27,307 bases of DNA from JALYNX01 sp963724825 (GTDB lineage Bacteria > Actinomycetota > Acidimicrobiia > Spongiisociales > ZC4RG35): positions 1 through 27,307 of the forward strand of contig CAVRWT010000023.1 of NCBI GenBank assembly GCA_963724825.1, given 5' to 3'. Below, piece after piece: positions 1 through 8,435 of this stretch (the first letter of the stretch is position 1; the number at the start of each line of letters is the position of its first letter). Made by a program: the position numbers and the translations under genes. Under the pieces are notes generated by a model. It searched no databases and had not been told where the DNA came from. It saw only the letters and a list, made by a program, of their open reading frames with translations.

Positions 1-1487
1 CCCACCGCTCCATGCACGATCTGGATCTTTCCGCCCTCGCGCTCGATCTTGCCGATGGATTCGCGGAGAGCCTCCAACGAGCCCTGGGCGTCGGCCTTGA
101 CGATCAGATTGAGGTGAGCCTCGTCGGTCCGGAGCTGATCGAGGAGACTTTGCAGCCGATCCCGCGCCGACGGGACGGCCTGACTGGTCGTCTTCAGCTG
201 TTGCTCACGCTCGGTGGCGAGGCGCCGGGCCTCGCGATCCGACTCGACGGCTTCGAAATAGTCACCCGCTACCGGGACATCGTCCCAGCCCATGATCTGA
301 ATCGGGTCTGAGGGGCCGGCGGACTTCAGTTGGTTGCCGTTCTCGTCCATGAGGCCGCGCGCCCGGCCCGCCACGGCGCCGGCCACGAAGGAGTCGCCCT
401 TGTTGAGGGTGCCCCTTTGGATGATCACGGTGGCGACCGCTCCCCTGCCCGTCTCGTAGCGGGCTTCCACCACGACGCCCGACGCGGGGGCGTCAGGGTT
501 GGCCTTGTACTCCTCGAGTTGGGCGATCAGGTCGACGACCTCGAGGAGGTCATCGACACCGTCGCCATTGAGGGCGGACACTTCCACACTCGGCACATCC
601 CCACCGAGTTCCTCGGTGATGATGTTGTGCTCGGTCAGCTCCGTCCGCACCCGGGTCGGATCGGCGCCAGGCACATCGATCTTGTTGACCGCGACCACGA
701 TCTTGACCCCGGCCGCCCTGGCATGGGAGATGGCCTCGACCGTCTGCGGCATCACACCGTCGTTGGCGGCGACCACCAGGATCACGATGTCGGTGATGTT
801 GGCCCCGCGGGCGCGCAGTGCTGTGAAAGCCTCGTGGCCCGGAGTGTCGATGAAAGTCACCAGATGCCCGTTGACCTCCACCTGATAGGCACCGATGTGC
901 TGGGTGATCCCACCCAGCTCTCCGTCCACGACGCTGGTCTTGCGGATCCTGTCGAGAAGGGTGGTCTTGCCGTGGTCGACGTGGCCCATGACGGTCACCA
1001 CCGGTGGCCGCGGCTTCAGCTCGTCGACTTTGTCTTCGTGCTCCGGCCGCTCGGCGACTGCCGGCGCTGGGGCCACCTCCTCGACGTCGACGATGAACCC
1101 GTAAGACTCGGCGATCTCCTCCATCAGTTCGGTAGGCATTGGCTGCCCGGCACCGACCGGCATGCCCCGGAGCAGGAGGATCTTCACGATCTCGCTCGAG
1201 GGCACGCCAAGAGACTCGGCGAACTCGGCGACCGAGGCGCCCTCCTTCAGAGAGGCAAGCCCAACCTGGGCCTCGGCTTCAGGCTCCGGCTCTTCCTCGG
1301 GGATGACGGCCTCGGCTTCAGCGGGCGCCTCGGGCTCGTCACCGGCGATGGCCAATCGAAGCAGTTCGGCGGACTCGTCATCCAGGCCGGAAGAAGCCGT
1401 TTTCACGTCGAGCCCCAGCGCCTGGGCCTGCTCGAGCACGACCTTCGAGTCAAGGCCAAGATCCCGGGCTAGTTCGTAGACCCTCAT
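1..1487 (-). CDS. infB: Translation initiation factor IF-2, C-terminus cut by window edge
   Basis: IF-2 is the GTPase that brings initiator tRNA to the 30S subunit and promotes subunit joining. About 495 N-terminal residues are visible. Residues 1-50 (MRVYELARDLGL...) and a segment near 100-150 resemble IF2_N modules, separated by a Glu/Ala-rich linker. The GTPase domain begins with the P-loop GHVDHGKTT near residue 167, followed by DTPGHE and NKID motifs, then part of the beta-barrel domain 2. The linker is short compared with the long actinobacterial IF-2 N-termini. The ATG at 1487 overlaps the nusA stop in an ATGA, which implies translational coupling. A ylxR gene, usually found between nusA and infB, is absent. 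The C-terminal half lies beyond position 1. Confidence 0.97.
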   Translation of the reverse strand, partial: MRVYELARDLGLDSKVVLEQAQALGLDVKTASSGLDDESAELLRLAIAGDEPEAPAEAEAVIPEEEPEPEAEAQVGLASLKEGASVAEFAESLGVPSSEIVKILLLRGMPVGAGQPMPTELMEEIAESYGFIVDVEEVAPAPAVAERPEHEDKVDELKPRPPVVTVMGHVDHGKTTLLDRIRKTSVVDGELGGITQHIGAYQVEVNGHLVTFIDTPGHEAFTALRARGANITDIVILVVAANDGVMPQTVEAISHARAAGVKIVVAVNKIDVPGADPTRVRTELTEHNIITEELGGDVPSVEVSALNGDGVDDLLEVVDLIAQLEEYKANPDAPASGVVVEARYETGRGAVATVIIQRGTLNKGDSFVAGAVAGRARGLMDENGNQLKSAGPSDPIQIMGWDDVPVAGDYFEAVESDREARRLATEREQQLKTTSQAVPSARDRLQSLLDQLRTDEAHLNLIVKADAQGSLEALRESIGKIEREGGKIQIVHGAV

Positions 1488-2599
1488 TCGCTCTCGTCGT
1501 CCTCCGACACCTCTACGGCGTCCTCATCGTCGCTCGCCTCGGGAGCGACCTCTGCTTCAGGCTCGGCCACGGCGTCCTCGACAACCGGCTCTTCTGCTGG
1601 GGCCTCGGCTCCTTCTTCGCCTTCTCCGCCTTCATTGTCCGAGCGGATGTCGACCTTGAACCCGGAGAGACGGGCCGCCAACCGCGCATTCTGGCCCTCT
1701 TTGCCGATGGCCAGTGATAGCTGATGCTCGGAGACGACCACGTCGGCGGTCTTCTCCGCCTCGTCGATGTGGACCTCTTTGACCTTGGCCGGGCCGAGTG
1801 CCTCGGCAATGAACTGACCGATGTCGTCGCGCCATTGCACGACGTCGACCTTCTCACCTCTCAGCTCGTTGACCACCTGACGGACCCGTGATCCCCGGGC
1901 GCCGACGCAGGCGCCTTTCGGATCCACGTTCGGATCGTGGGATACAACAGCGATCTTGGTGCGATGACCGGGCTCCCTGGCGATGTTCACGATTTCGACG
2001 GTGCCATCGGTCAGCTCCGGGACCTCGAGCTCGAGGAGCCGACGAACCAGGTCGGGATGGCTTCGGGAAACGACGATCTGAGCGCCCTTGGCCTCGTTGC
2101 GGACCTCGAGGATCAGCGCTTTGACCCGATTCCCCCGTTCCAGGCGCTCAAAAGGGATGCGCTCCGACCCGGGAAGGATCGCCTCGGCGTCCCCGAGATC
2201 GAGGATGACCGATCGGTAGTCGACCTGCTGCACCAGCCCGGTGACCAGATCGCCTTCCCGGCCCTCGTACATCTCATAGACGTGCTCGCGCTTGGCCTCC
2301 CGCAGCTTGTGCTGCATCACCTGCTTGAACGATTGGGCCGCGATGCGGCCAAACGCCTCGCCTTCGGGGGTGTCCTCCCATTCGGCGGTGACATTGCCCT
2401 CTTCGTCCAATTCCTGGGCATAGACCGTCACCTCGCCGGAGTCGGGGTCGATGGTGACCCGAGCCTCTTCGGCCGCGCCGGGGCTCCGCTTGTAGGCGGC
2501 TACCAGGGCGTTGGCGAATGCGTCGAGGATGGTGTCGACCGCCACGCCCCTCTCCCGGGCGAGGACTTCGATCGCCTCCATCATCGTGTCGAGCTTCAT
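1484..2599 (-). CDS. nusA: Transcription termination/antitermination factor NusA
   Basis: NusA binds RNA polymerase and nascent RNA to modulate pausing, termination and antitermination. The 371-residue product has the N-terminal polymerase-binding domain (1-105), an S1 domain (about 115-180), KH1 with GARGSR at 233-238 and KH2 with AIGKEGQN at 297-304. It ends in a strongly acidic tail (about 321-371, mostly Glu, Asp and Ala) in place of the repeated acidic domains of E. coli NusA. AAGGAG lies 4 bases before the ATG. The gene follows rimP by 9 bases and overlaps infB by 4, the conserved rimP-nusA-infB order. Confidence 0.97.
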   Translation of the reverse strand: MKLDTMMEAIEVLARERGVAVDTILDAFANALVAAYKRSPGAAEEARVTIDPDSGEVTVYAQELDEEGNVTAEWEDTPEGEAFGRIAAQSFKQVMQHKLREAKREHVYEMYEGREGDLVTGLVQQVDYRSVILDLGDAEAILPGSERIPFERLERGNRVKALILEVRNEAKGAQIVVSRSHPDLVRRLLELEVPELTDGTVEIVNIAREPGHRTKIAVVSHDPNVDPKGACVGARGSRVRQVVNELRGEKVDVVQWRDDIGQFIAEALGPAKVKEVHIDEAEKTADVVVSEHQLSLAIGKEGQNARLAARLSGFKVDIRSDNEGGEGEEGAEAPAEEPVVEDAVAEPEAEVAPEASDDEDAVEVSEDDESE

Positions 2600-2608
2600 G
2601 ATTCTCCT

Positions 2609-3088
2609 TCAGTGGCCCGGCTTCGGGGCCTTTTCCCACCTGAACACGGTGTTCGCGGTGAGCACGTCTTCGTAATTGACAACCTGGCTCTCACCTTCGG
2701 CCTCGATGGTGAAAGAGCGCTCGCCTGCGTCGGCGATGACACCCCTGACGGTCGTCTTGCCACCCTCCACGGTGACCTTGGCGACGACCTCACGGCCAAC
2801 TGACTTGGCGTAGTGGCTGGGTAGGCGGAGTTTCCTCTCCAAACCCGGTGAAGTGACTTCGAGTTGGTAGGGATCGTCGAGCTTGGTCGCATTGTCCAGC
2901 AGCCGGGAAACTCCCCGAGAAACCGCGGCGAGTCGCTCGATATCGACATCCTTGCCGTCGACGACGATGCGCAGCACCGTGGCCGGCCCGCGCCCGGACA
3001 ACTCGACATCGTCGAGCTCCAAGTGCTCGGCAGCGAGGTAATCCTCCACCACCGGCCAGATGTCAGCAACTGTCGTCAACTGTGTCAC
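2609..3088 (-). CDS. rimP: Ribosome maturation factor RimP
   Basis: RimP assists maturation of the 30S subunit. The 159-residue product has the N-terminal alpha/beta domain (VELSGRGPATVLRIVVDG, DIERLAAVSRGVSRLLD) with the family signature DPYQLEVTSPGLERKL, then an SH3-like C-terminal barrel (TTVRGVIADAGERSFTIE). I chose the GTG at 3088, which gives MTQLTTVADIWPVVED and a family-like N-terminus. The frame is open upstream to a TTG at 3133, but that would put a stem-loop (3101-3127) inside the coding region and add residues with no family resemblance. No strong Shine-Dalgarno precedes either start. A TATAAT -10 box 70 bases upstream suggests that rimP-nusA-infB can be transcribed separately from proS. 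Confidence 0.9.
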   Translation of the reverse strand: MTQLTTVADIWPVVEDYLAAEHLELDDVELSGRGPATVLRIVVDGKDVDIERLAAVSRGVSRLLDNATKLDDPYQLEVTSPGLERKLRLPSHYAKSVGREVVAKVTVEGGKTTVRGVIADAGERSFTIEAEGESQVVNYEDVLTANTVFRWEKAPKPGH

Positions 3089-3100
3089 TCCACAACAATT

Positions 3101-3127
3101 CAGGTGGGTACCAAAGGCGCCCACCTG
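3101..3127 (-). promoter_or_regulatory. Stem-loop in the rimP-nusA-infB leader
   Basis: A perfect 8-bp inverted repeat (CAGGTGGG / CCCACCTG) encloses an 11-base loop, and a further GCC/GGT pairing is possible inside it. It lies between the predicted transcription start near 3151 and the rimP start at 3088. No U-run follows on the minus strand, so it is not a typical intrinsic terminator. A regulatory or mRNA-stabilising leader element is the more likely reading. Confidence 0.55.
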
Positions 3128-3157
3128 ATCCAAAAAGCGTCCTGTTGTCCAGATCTG

Positions 3158-3163
3158 ATTATA
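3158..3163 (-). promoter_or_regulatory. Probable -10 element (TATAAT) upstream of rimP
   Basis: An exact TATAAT on the minus strand sits in an AT-rich patch between proS and rimP, which stands out in such GC-rich DNA. I see no good -35 hexamer at 16-18 bases. A CTGACA lies only 7 bases upstream, too close to act as a -35. Predicted start of transcription is near 3151. Confidence 0.55.
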
Positions 3164-3172
3164 AGTGAGTTG

Positions 3173-4897
3173 TCAGACCTGGGCGCCGAACCGCTCGGAC
3201 TCGACCTTCTCCTTGACGGTGCTCACCAAATCGGCGAGCACGACGTCAGATTTCACCATTCCCCGGCGCGCGGTCAGCTCCACGGAGCCGTCGGCCACCC
3301 CCCGGGGGCCGACCGTCACCCGATACGGGATCCCGATCAGCTCTGAATCGGCGAATTTCACGCCCGGACGCTCATCGCGGTCGTCGATGAGCACCTCGAT
3401 GCCCGACGAGGCGAGCTCTTCGTAGAGCCGGTTGGCGGCCTCCATGGTGGGCCCGTCATCGGGGCGCACCACGGTGATCACGACCTCATAGGGGGCGACG
3501 GAGACCGGCCAGATGATTCCCCCGTCGTCATGTGACGACTCGACGACGGCGGCCATGCCCCGCTCAACGCCGATCCCGTAGGACCCCATGATGATTGGGT
3601 GGCTGACGCCGTTCTCGTCCTGGACAAAAGCCCCGAATGCCTCGGAGAACTTGGTCCCCAGCTTGAAGATGTGACCGACCTCGATCCCCTTCCAGCGCTG
3701 CAACGGATTGCCACACACCGAGCACGGTTCGCCTGCATCCACGGCCCGCAACTCGGCCCACACCCCCACACCGATGTCACGGCCGACGTCGACTCCTGAA
3801 TAGTGCCAATCGTCCTCGTTGGCCCCGGTCACCAGCCCCTTGCGGCCGGCCAGGGCATTGTCCGCGATCACGGTCGGCCCTTTGACGCCCACCGCTCCCA
3901 GGCTCCCGGGGTCGGCGCCGAGCAAAGGGCGAATCTCCTCTGGCTCTGCGGGCCGGAGGTCGACCGCTCCGGTCACATCCTGCAGCTTTTGCTCCTGGAG
4001 GTCGTGGTCACCTCGGAGCAGGACCAGGACCGGCTCGCCATCCAGGACATAGACGAGGGTCTTGATCTGACGGTCGGGCGGAGCGGTATCGGGGTGAGCC
4101 TCCGCAAGGGCCTTGATCGTCCTCAGACCGGGTGTTGGAAATCGCTCGAGCTCGCCCCCATCCCCGTCTTCCACCGGGGCCACCGCAGAGAGGGCCCGTT
4201 CCACATTGGCCCGATAGCCACAGTTGGAACAGGTGATGATCCAATCCTCGCCGGCATCGCTGCGCACCATGAACTCCACCGACTCTTTCCCGCCCATGGA
4301 GCCGGAGGAGGCTTCGACGTCGACCGGATCCAAGCCCCAGCGTCGGAAGATCCTGAAGTACGCCTCCCGATGCTTCTCGAAACCGACGTCCAGGCCGGCC
4401 CGGTCGATGTCAAGGGTGTAGGAGTCCTTCATCGTGAACTCACGAACCCGGAGCAAACCCGACTTGGGCCGCGGCTCATCACGAAACTTGGTGTGCATCT
4501 GGTACCAGATCTGGGGCAGGTCACGGTATGAGAAGAGCTCCGAGGCCGTGATGGCGAAGATCTCCTCCTCGGTCATACCCAGCACCAGATCGGCTTCCTT
4601 GCGATCGACCAGCTTGAACAGGTTGTCGCCCATCAACTCGTAGCGCCCCGAAGTGCGCCAGATCTCGGCCGGATGCAGGGTGGGAGGGAGGATCTCCTGG
4701 CCCCCGATCGCGTTCATCTCCTCTCGGATGATCCCTGCGACCTTGGCCCGAACCCGCATCCCGAGGGGGAGGATGGTGTAGGACCCGGCGGCCAACTGGC
4801 GGATGAATCCCCCGCGGACCAGCAACTTGTGACTGATCGCCTCGGCGTCGGTCGGGGCGTCTCGAAGAGTTGGGATGAAAGCTTGGGTCCAGCGCAT
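3173..4897 (-). CDS. proS: Prolyl-tRNA synthetase, bacterial type with editing insertion
   Basis: Class II synthetase that charges tRNA-Pro. The 574-residue protein has the TEE loop (109-111), class II motif 2 starting FRDE (138-141, followed by RPKSGLLRVREFTMKDSY) and motif 3 GSYGIGVERG (438-447), then the anticodon-binding domain. Residues of about 245-380 are the YbaK-like insertion that hydrolyses mischarged Ala-tRNA-Pro (FTMKDSY and the downstream INS match the prokaryote-type architecture). Two CxxC pairs (C223/C226 and C392/C395) flank the insertion and could bind one zinc ion, as in some bacterial homologues. The ATG at 4897 follows ispG by 29 bases. Confidence 0.97.
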   Translation of the reverse strand: MRWTQAFIPTLRDAPTDAEAISHKLLVRGGFIRQLAAGSYTILPLGMRVRAKVAGIIREEMNAIGGQEILPPTLHPAEIWRTSGRYELMGDNLFKLVDRKEADLVLGMTEEEIFAITASELFSYRDLPQIWYQMHTKFRDEPRPKSGLLRVREFTMKDSYTLDIDRAGLDVGFEKHREAYFRIFRRWGLDPVDVEASSGSMGGKESVEFMVRSDAGEDWIITCSNCGYRANVERALSAVAPVEDGDGGELERFPTPGLRTIKALAEAHPDTAPPDRQIKTLVYVLDGEPVLVLLRGDHDLQEQKLQDVTGAVDLRPAEPEEIRPLLGADPGSLGAVGVKGPTVIADNALAGRKGLVTGANEDDWHYSGVDVGRDIGVGVWAELRAVDAGEPCSVCGNPLQRWKGIEVGHIFKLGTKFSEAFGAFVQDENGVSHPIIMGSYGIGVERGMAAVVESSHDDGGIIWPVSVAPYEVVITVVRPDDGPTMEAANRLYEELASSGIEVLIDDRDERPGVKFADSELIGIPYRVTVGPRGVADGSVELTARRGMVKSDVVLADLVSTVKEKVESERFGAQV

Positions 4898-4926
4898 AGG
4901 GTTTCCCGGGGAGGTGCCGACGGTAG

Positions 4927-6136
4927 TCAGTCGGAGGAGGCCACCTCGGCCACGCGAGCCCGGGCGTCCCGGGCGTGGTTGGCGTCTCCCTGGATCTGGA
5001 TCAGCTCCTCGCGGGTGGCGGCCGCGATCTCAGCGGCGTTCGCCTGGGCGTGGGCCAACCGGCTCTCCACACCCTCTTCGACCAGTTTCCGTGCCTCGTC
5101 GAGAAGCGCCTCGACCATCTGCGCTTCCGGGACCACCCGCACCACCTGGCCCTTGATGAACAAATGCCCCTTGCCCCGCCCGGCGGCGATGCCGATGTCG
5201 GCCTCCCTGGCCTCGCCAGGGCCGTTGACGACACAACCCATGACCGCCACCTGGATGGGCAGATTCTCGGCCTCGAGGGCCGCCTGAGCCCGCGTCGCCA
5301 CGTCGATGACGTCGACTTCGGCGCGCCCGCAGGAGGGGCAGGCGATGAGATCGAGGCCCTTTCGCTCCCTCAGCCCGAGGATCTCGAGGAGCTGGCGGCC
5401 GGCCTTGGCCTCCTCGACCGGGTCGGCGGTCAGCGAGAACCTGATGGTGTCTCCGATGCCCTCATCGAGCAGCGTCGAGATCCCGGCCACGCCCTTGATC
5501 AGCCCGGCGGGAGGCGGGCCGGCCTCGGTGACCCCGAGATGCAGTGGATAGTCCACCGTCTGGGATAAGCAGCCGGTAGGACTCGATCATCGAGGGCACA
5601 TTGGAGTGCTTCACCGAGATCTTGATGTCGGTGAAGTCGACCTCTTCGAGATAGCGGATCTCCTTGAGGGCCGAGTCGACCAACGCCTGGGGTACGGCGC
5701 TCCCATATTGCTCGAGGATGTCCTTGTCGAGCGAGCCGGCGTTGACCCCCACCCGAATCGGCACTCCGCGGTCCTTGGCCTCGCGGGCGACGGCCTTGAT
5801 CTGGTCCTCCTTGCGGATGTTGCCCGGATTCAGGCGAAGCCCGTGAACTCCTGCCTCGAGGGCGGCCAAAGCCAGCCGGTACTGGTAGTGGATGTCGGCG
5901 ATGATCGGCACCGGTGACCGGGGCACGATCTCGGCCAGTCCCTGGGCAGCCTCCACCTCGTTGCAAGTGATGCGAACGATGTCGGCCCCGGCCCCGGCCA
6001 GGGCATAGACCTGAGAGAGAGTGCCGTCGACATCGGCGGTCTTGGTGGTGGTCATCGACTGCACCGAGACCGGGGCGTCCCCTCCCACGGCAACCTTGCC
6101 CACATGGAGTTGGCGGGTGACGCGGCGGGGGGTCAT
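4927..6136 (-). CDS. ispG: HMBDP synthase IspG (GcpE), split by a +1 frameshift
   Basis: IspG reduces methylerythritol cyclodiphosphate to hydroxymethylbutenyl diphosphate, the penultimate step of the MEP isoprenoid pathway, using a 4Fe-4S cluster. The N-terminal TIM-barrel half (MTPRRVTRQLHVGKVAVGG... to IESYRLL) is read from 6136. The C-terminal half, with the cluster ligands CPSCGR and CVVNGPGE, is in another frame ending at 4927. The frames join as RLL-SQTVDYPLHLGVTEAG if one base is removed within 5566-5569. The repaired protein is 402 residues, normal for the family. No other damage is visible. Since dxr lies two genes upstream and the pathway is normally essential, an assembly indel is likelier than gene loss. 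Confidence 0.93.
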
Positions 6137-6143
6137 CGGGTGC

Positions 6144-7259
6144 TCAAGACAAGGAGATCGGATCGACGATATCGAGGATGATCGCCACGAATCCGAGGAA
6201 GGCGAAGATCGCGATCACTGCGGCCGCCACCGGGGCCAGCCGGCGCACGTTTGCCTCCCTACCCGTGAGTTTCTCGTAGACCGCCACCGCGAAGTGGCCG
6301 CCATCGAGCGGGAAGAGGGGCAGCAGGTTGATCGTGGCCAGGATCACGTTGACGAAGGCGAGGATGCCGAGAAAGGCGCCGGTTGAAGGGGCCTGGGTGC
6401 CGATGTTGACGATGCCGATCGGGCTCACCGGCCTGATCTCATCGTCGACCTCGCCACCGCCGAAAACGCCGATGTACTGGGCCAGACTCGATGGCTTGAG
6501 CATGTCGCCGAGGGCCTTGAAGGTGAAGCCGATCCCCTCCCACACCTGTTGACCGGCGACGCCGATGGCCGCGATCGGGCCTATCTCCTGGTTCTCGATC
6601 ACAGGCCGGACGCCGAGGAAGCCGGTGGTGCCTGAGCCGCCCTCCTGTTCCAGTTCGACCATGTCGACATCGAGGGTGAGGATCTCACCGCCCCGATCGA
6701 CGGTCACCGTGGTCGGACCGCCACCAACCGAATCGAGAGCGAGCGGCACGTCCTCCCATTCATCGATTTGATGAGGGCCGATGGCCACTATGACGTCGCC
6801 ACTCTCCAAACCCGCCTCCGCCGCCGGGGTCGCGATCGTGTCGTCGCCAACCTTCACCGTGGCGATGACTTCGTCCACGGCCGGTTGGATCTCGTTTACC
6901 CCATTCACCAGGGCTATCCCGTAGAAGATGACGAAGGCGATCAGGAAGTTCATCGCGACACCGGCGAGAACCACGACGCTCTTCTCCCAGAACTTCTTCT
7001 CTCGGTAGGTCCTGCCCAGATCACCGGGCTCGACTGCTTCGAGGGGGTTCATGCCGACGATCCGCACGTAGCCACCGAGCGGGATCCATTTCACCCCGTA
7101 TTCGGTCTCACCACGCTGGGTCGACCAGATCTTGGGGCCGAATCCGAAGAAGAACTGGGTGGTTTTCATCCCCACGGCCTTGGCCGCGAAGAAGTGCCCC
7201 GCCTCGTGGGCGGTGACGAACACGATGATTGCGATGGCTGCTGCCAACCCTCCGAGCAC
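6144..7259 (-). CDS. rseP: Site-2 intramembrane metalloprotease, RseP/Rip1 family (M50)
   Basis: M50 zinc protease that cleaves transmembrane anti-sigma factors and other membrane proteins within the bilayer. The first helix carries HEAGH (H18, E19, H22) and the last core helix carries FPLDGG (D319), together forming the zinc site. A PDZ domain lies between, around residues 130-215 (AAEAGLESGDVIVAIG). Further hydrophobic segments occur near residues 105-120 and at the C-terminus. The 371-residue length is typical. I took the GTG at 7259, the only start that keeps the first helix short; no clear Shine-Dalgarno precedes it. The order dxr-rseP-ispG is the one known from mycobacteria. Confidence 0.94.
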   Translation of the reverse strand: MLGGLAAAIAIIVFVTAHEAGHFFAAKAVGMKTTQFFFGFGPKIWSTQRGETEYGVKWIPLGGYVRIVGMNPLEAVEPGDLGRTYREKKFWEKSVVVLAGVAMNFLIAFVIFYGIALVNGVNEIQPAVDEVIATVKVGDDTIATPAAEAGLESGDVIVAIGPHQIDEWEDVPLALDSVGGGPTTVTVDRGGEILTLDVDMVELEQEGGSGTTGFLGVRPVIENQEIGPIAAIGVAGQQVWEGIGFTFKALGDMLKPSSLAQYIGVFGGGEVDDEIRPVSPIGIVNIGTQAPSTGAFLGILAFVNVILATINLLPLFPLDGGHFAVAVYEKLTGREANVRRLAPVAAAVIAIFAFLGFVAIILDIVDPISLS

Positions 7260-7289
7260 GGTGACACGCTACCTGGGCCGACCGTCTAG

Positions 7290-8435
7290 TCAGCAAGCAC
7301 CCGCGATGAATCCGGCTGCCGTAGCCCGAGCTTCGAGGTCCGCCGACAGCACCGCATCGACGTCAGCCACCTCCCGCCAGGGGACCGCTTCCAAGGTCCG
7401 GGCCACCACCTCGGTTATCCCGAGGAAGCCAAGACGACGCTGGAGAAACGCCTCCACGGCCACCTCGTCGGCGGCATTGAGGACGGCGGGGCTCGACCCG
7501 CCCTGGGATCCGGCGGCAAACGCGATGTCGATCGCGGGGAAGGTGACCCGATCCGGCTCTTCGAAGGTCAAGGAGAGGCCGGCCATCGAGAACGACTGAA
7601 CCAGGGTCGGCGCCCGGTCCGGGGCCGTCAGCGCGTACTGAATGGGGATCCTCATGTCGGGACGGCCGAAGTGGCCCTTCCACGAGCCATCGACGAATTC
7701 CACCGCGGAGTGGAGGATGGATTGGGGGTGGACCACCACATCGATCGACTCGAACGGGATGTCGAAGAGATAGTGGGCCTCGATGACCTCCAGGCCCTTG
7801 TTGAAGAGGGTCGCCGAGTCGATCGAGATCCGGGGCCCCATGTCCCATGTCGGATGACGCAACGCCTCCTCAGGGGTGACATCGGCCAGGGAGTCGCGAT
7901 CACGGCCCCGGAAGGGGCCGCCAGAGGCGGTGATCATCAGTCGAGCCACCGACTCGGGCCTCTCGCCGGCGAGACATTGCATCAGGGCCGAATGCTCGCT
8001 GTCGACCGGGATCAACTCCCCGCCGTGGCGCGCCAGCGCGGCCTTCACCACCTCGCCCCCGGCAACCATGCTCTCCTTGTTGGCCAGGGCGACCCGATTG
8101 CCGGCTTCCAGCGCTGCCACCGTGGCGCGCAGCCCCGCCGCGCCCACGATCCCGTTGACCACGATCGACCCGGGCATTCGCGCCAGCTCGGTCACCGCAT
8201 CGTTGTCGAACCTGACCGGGCGCCCCAGGCTGCGCTCGAAGTCGCTTCTCTCGTCACCGGAACCTCCGGCAACCGCAATCGAGGCATCTGGATAGCGGAC
8301 TGCAAGCTTCAGCAGATCGGGGGACGGCTCACGCGCTGCCAGACCGGCGACCTCGAGCCCGAGGTTGTCCGCGACCTCCAGTGTCTGCGACCCGATGGAG
8401 CCGGTCGCCCCGAGGACGACCACCGGCCGGGTCAC
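7290..8435 (-). CDS. dxr: 1-deoxy-D-xylulose 5-phosphate reductoisomerase
   Basis: Dxr converts DXP to methylerythritol 4-phosphate with NADPH, the first committed MEP step. The 381-residue protein begins with the Rossmann motif VVLGATGSIGSQT. It contains LANKESMVAGG, PVDSEHSALMQCL, the flexible-loop and substrate region TASGGPFRG, and the catalytic-domain stretch SIDSATLFNKGLEVIEAH. The frame is open far upstream, but the GTG at 8435 gives the family N-terminus and forms a GTGA overlap with the cdsA stop. Confidence 0.96.
   Translation of the reverse strand: MTRPVVVLGATGSIGSQTLEVADNLGLEVAGLAAREPSPDLLKLAVRYPDASIAVAGGSGDERSDFERSLGRPVRFDNDAVTELARMPGSIVVNGIVGAAGLRATVAALEAGNRVALANKESMVAGGEVVKAALARHGGELIPVDSEHSALMQCLAGERPESVARLMITASGGPFRGRDRDSLADVTPEEALRHPTWDMGPRISIDSATLFNKGLEVIEAHYLFDIPFESIDVVVHPQSILHSAVEFVDGSWKGHFGRPDMRIPIQYALTAPDRAPTLVQSFSMAGLSLTFEEPDRVTFPAIDIAFAAGSQGGSSPAVLNAADEVAVEAFLQRRLGFLGITEVVARTLEAVPWREVADVDAVLSADLEARATAAGFIAGAC

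Noticed and set aside
330..1472. Long open frame on the plus strand opposite infB
   Set aside because: It is the antisense shadow of infB in GC-rich DNA. The minus strand encodes unmistakable IF-2 motifs over the same bases.
3101..3127. Intrinsic terminator after proS
   Set aside because: The stem is strong but no U-run follows on the minus strand, and a -10 box lies between it and proS.
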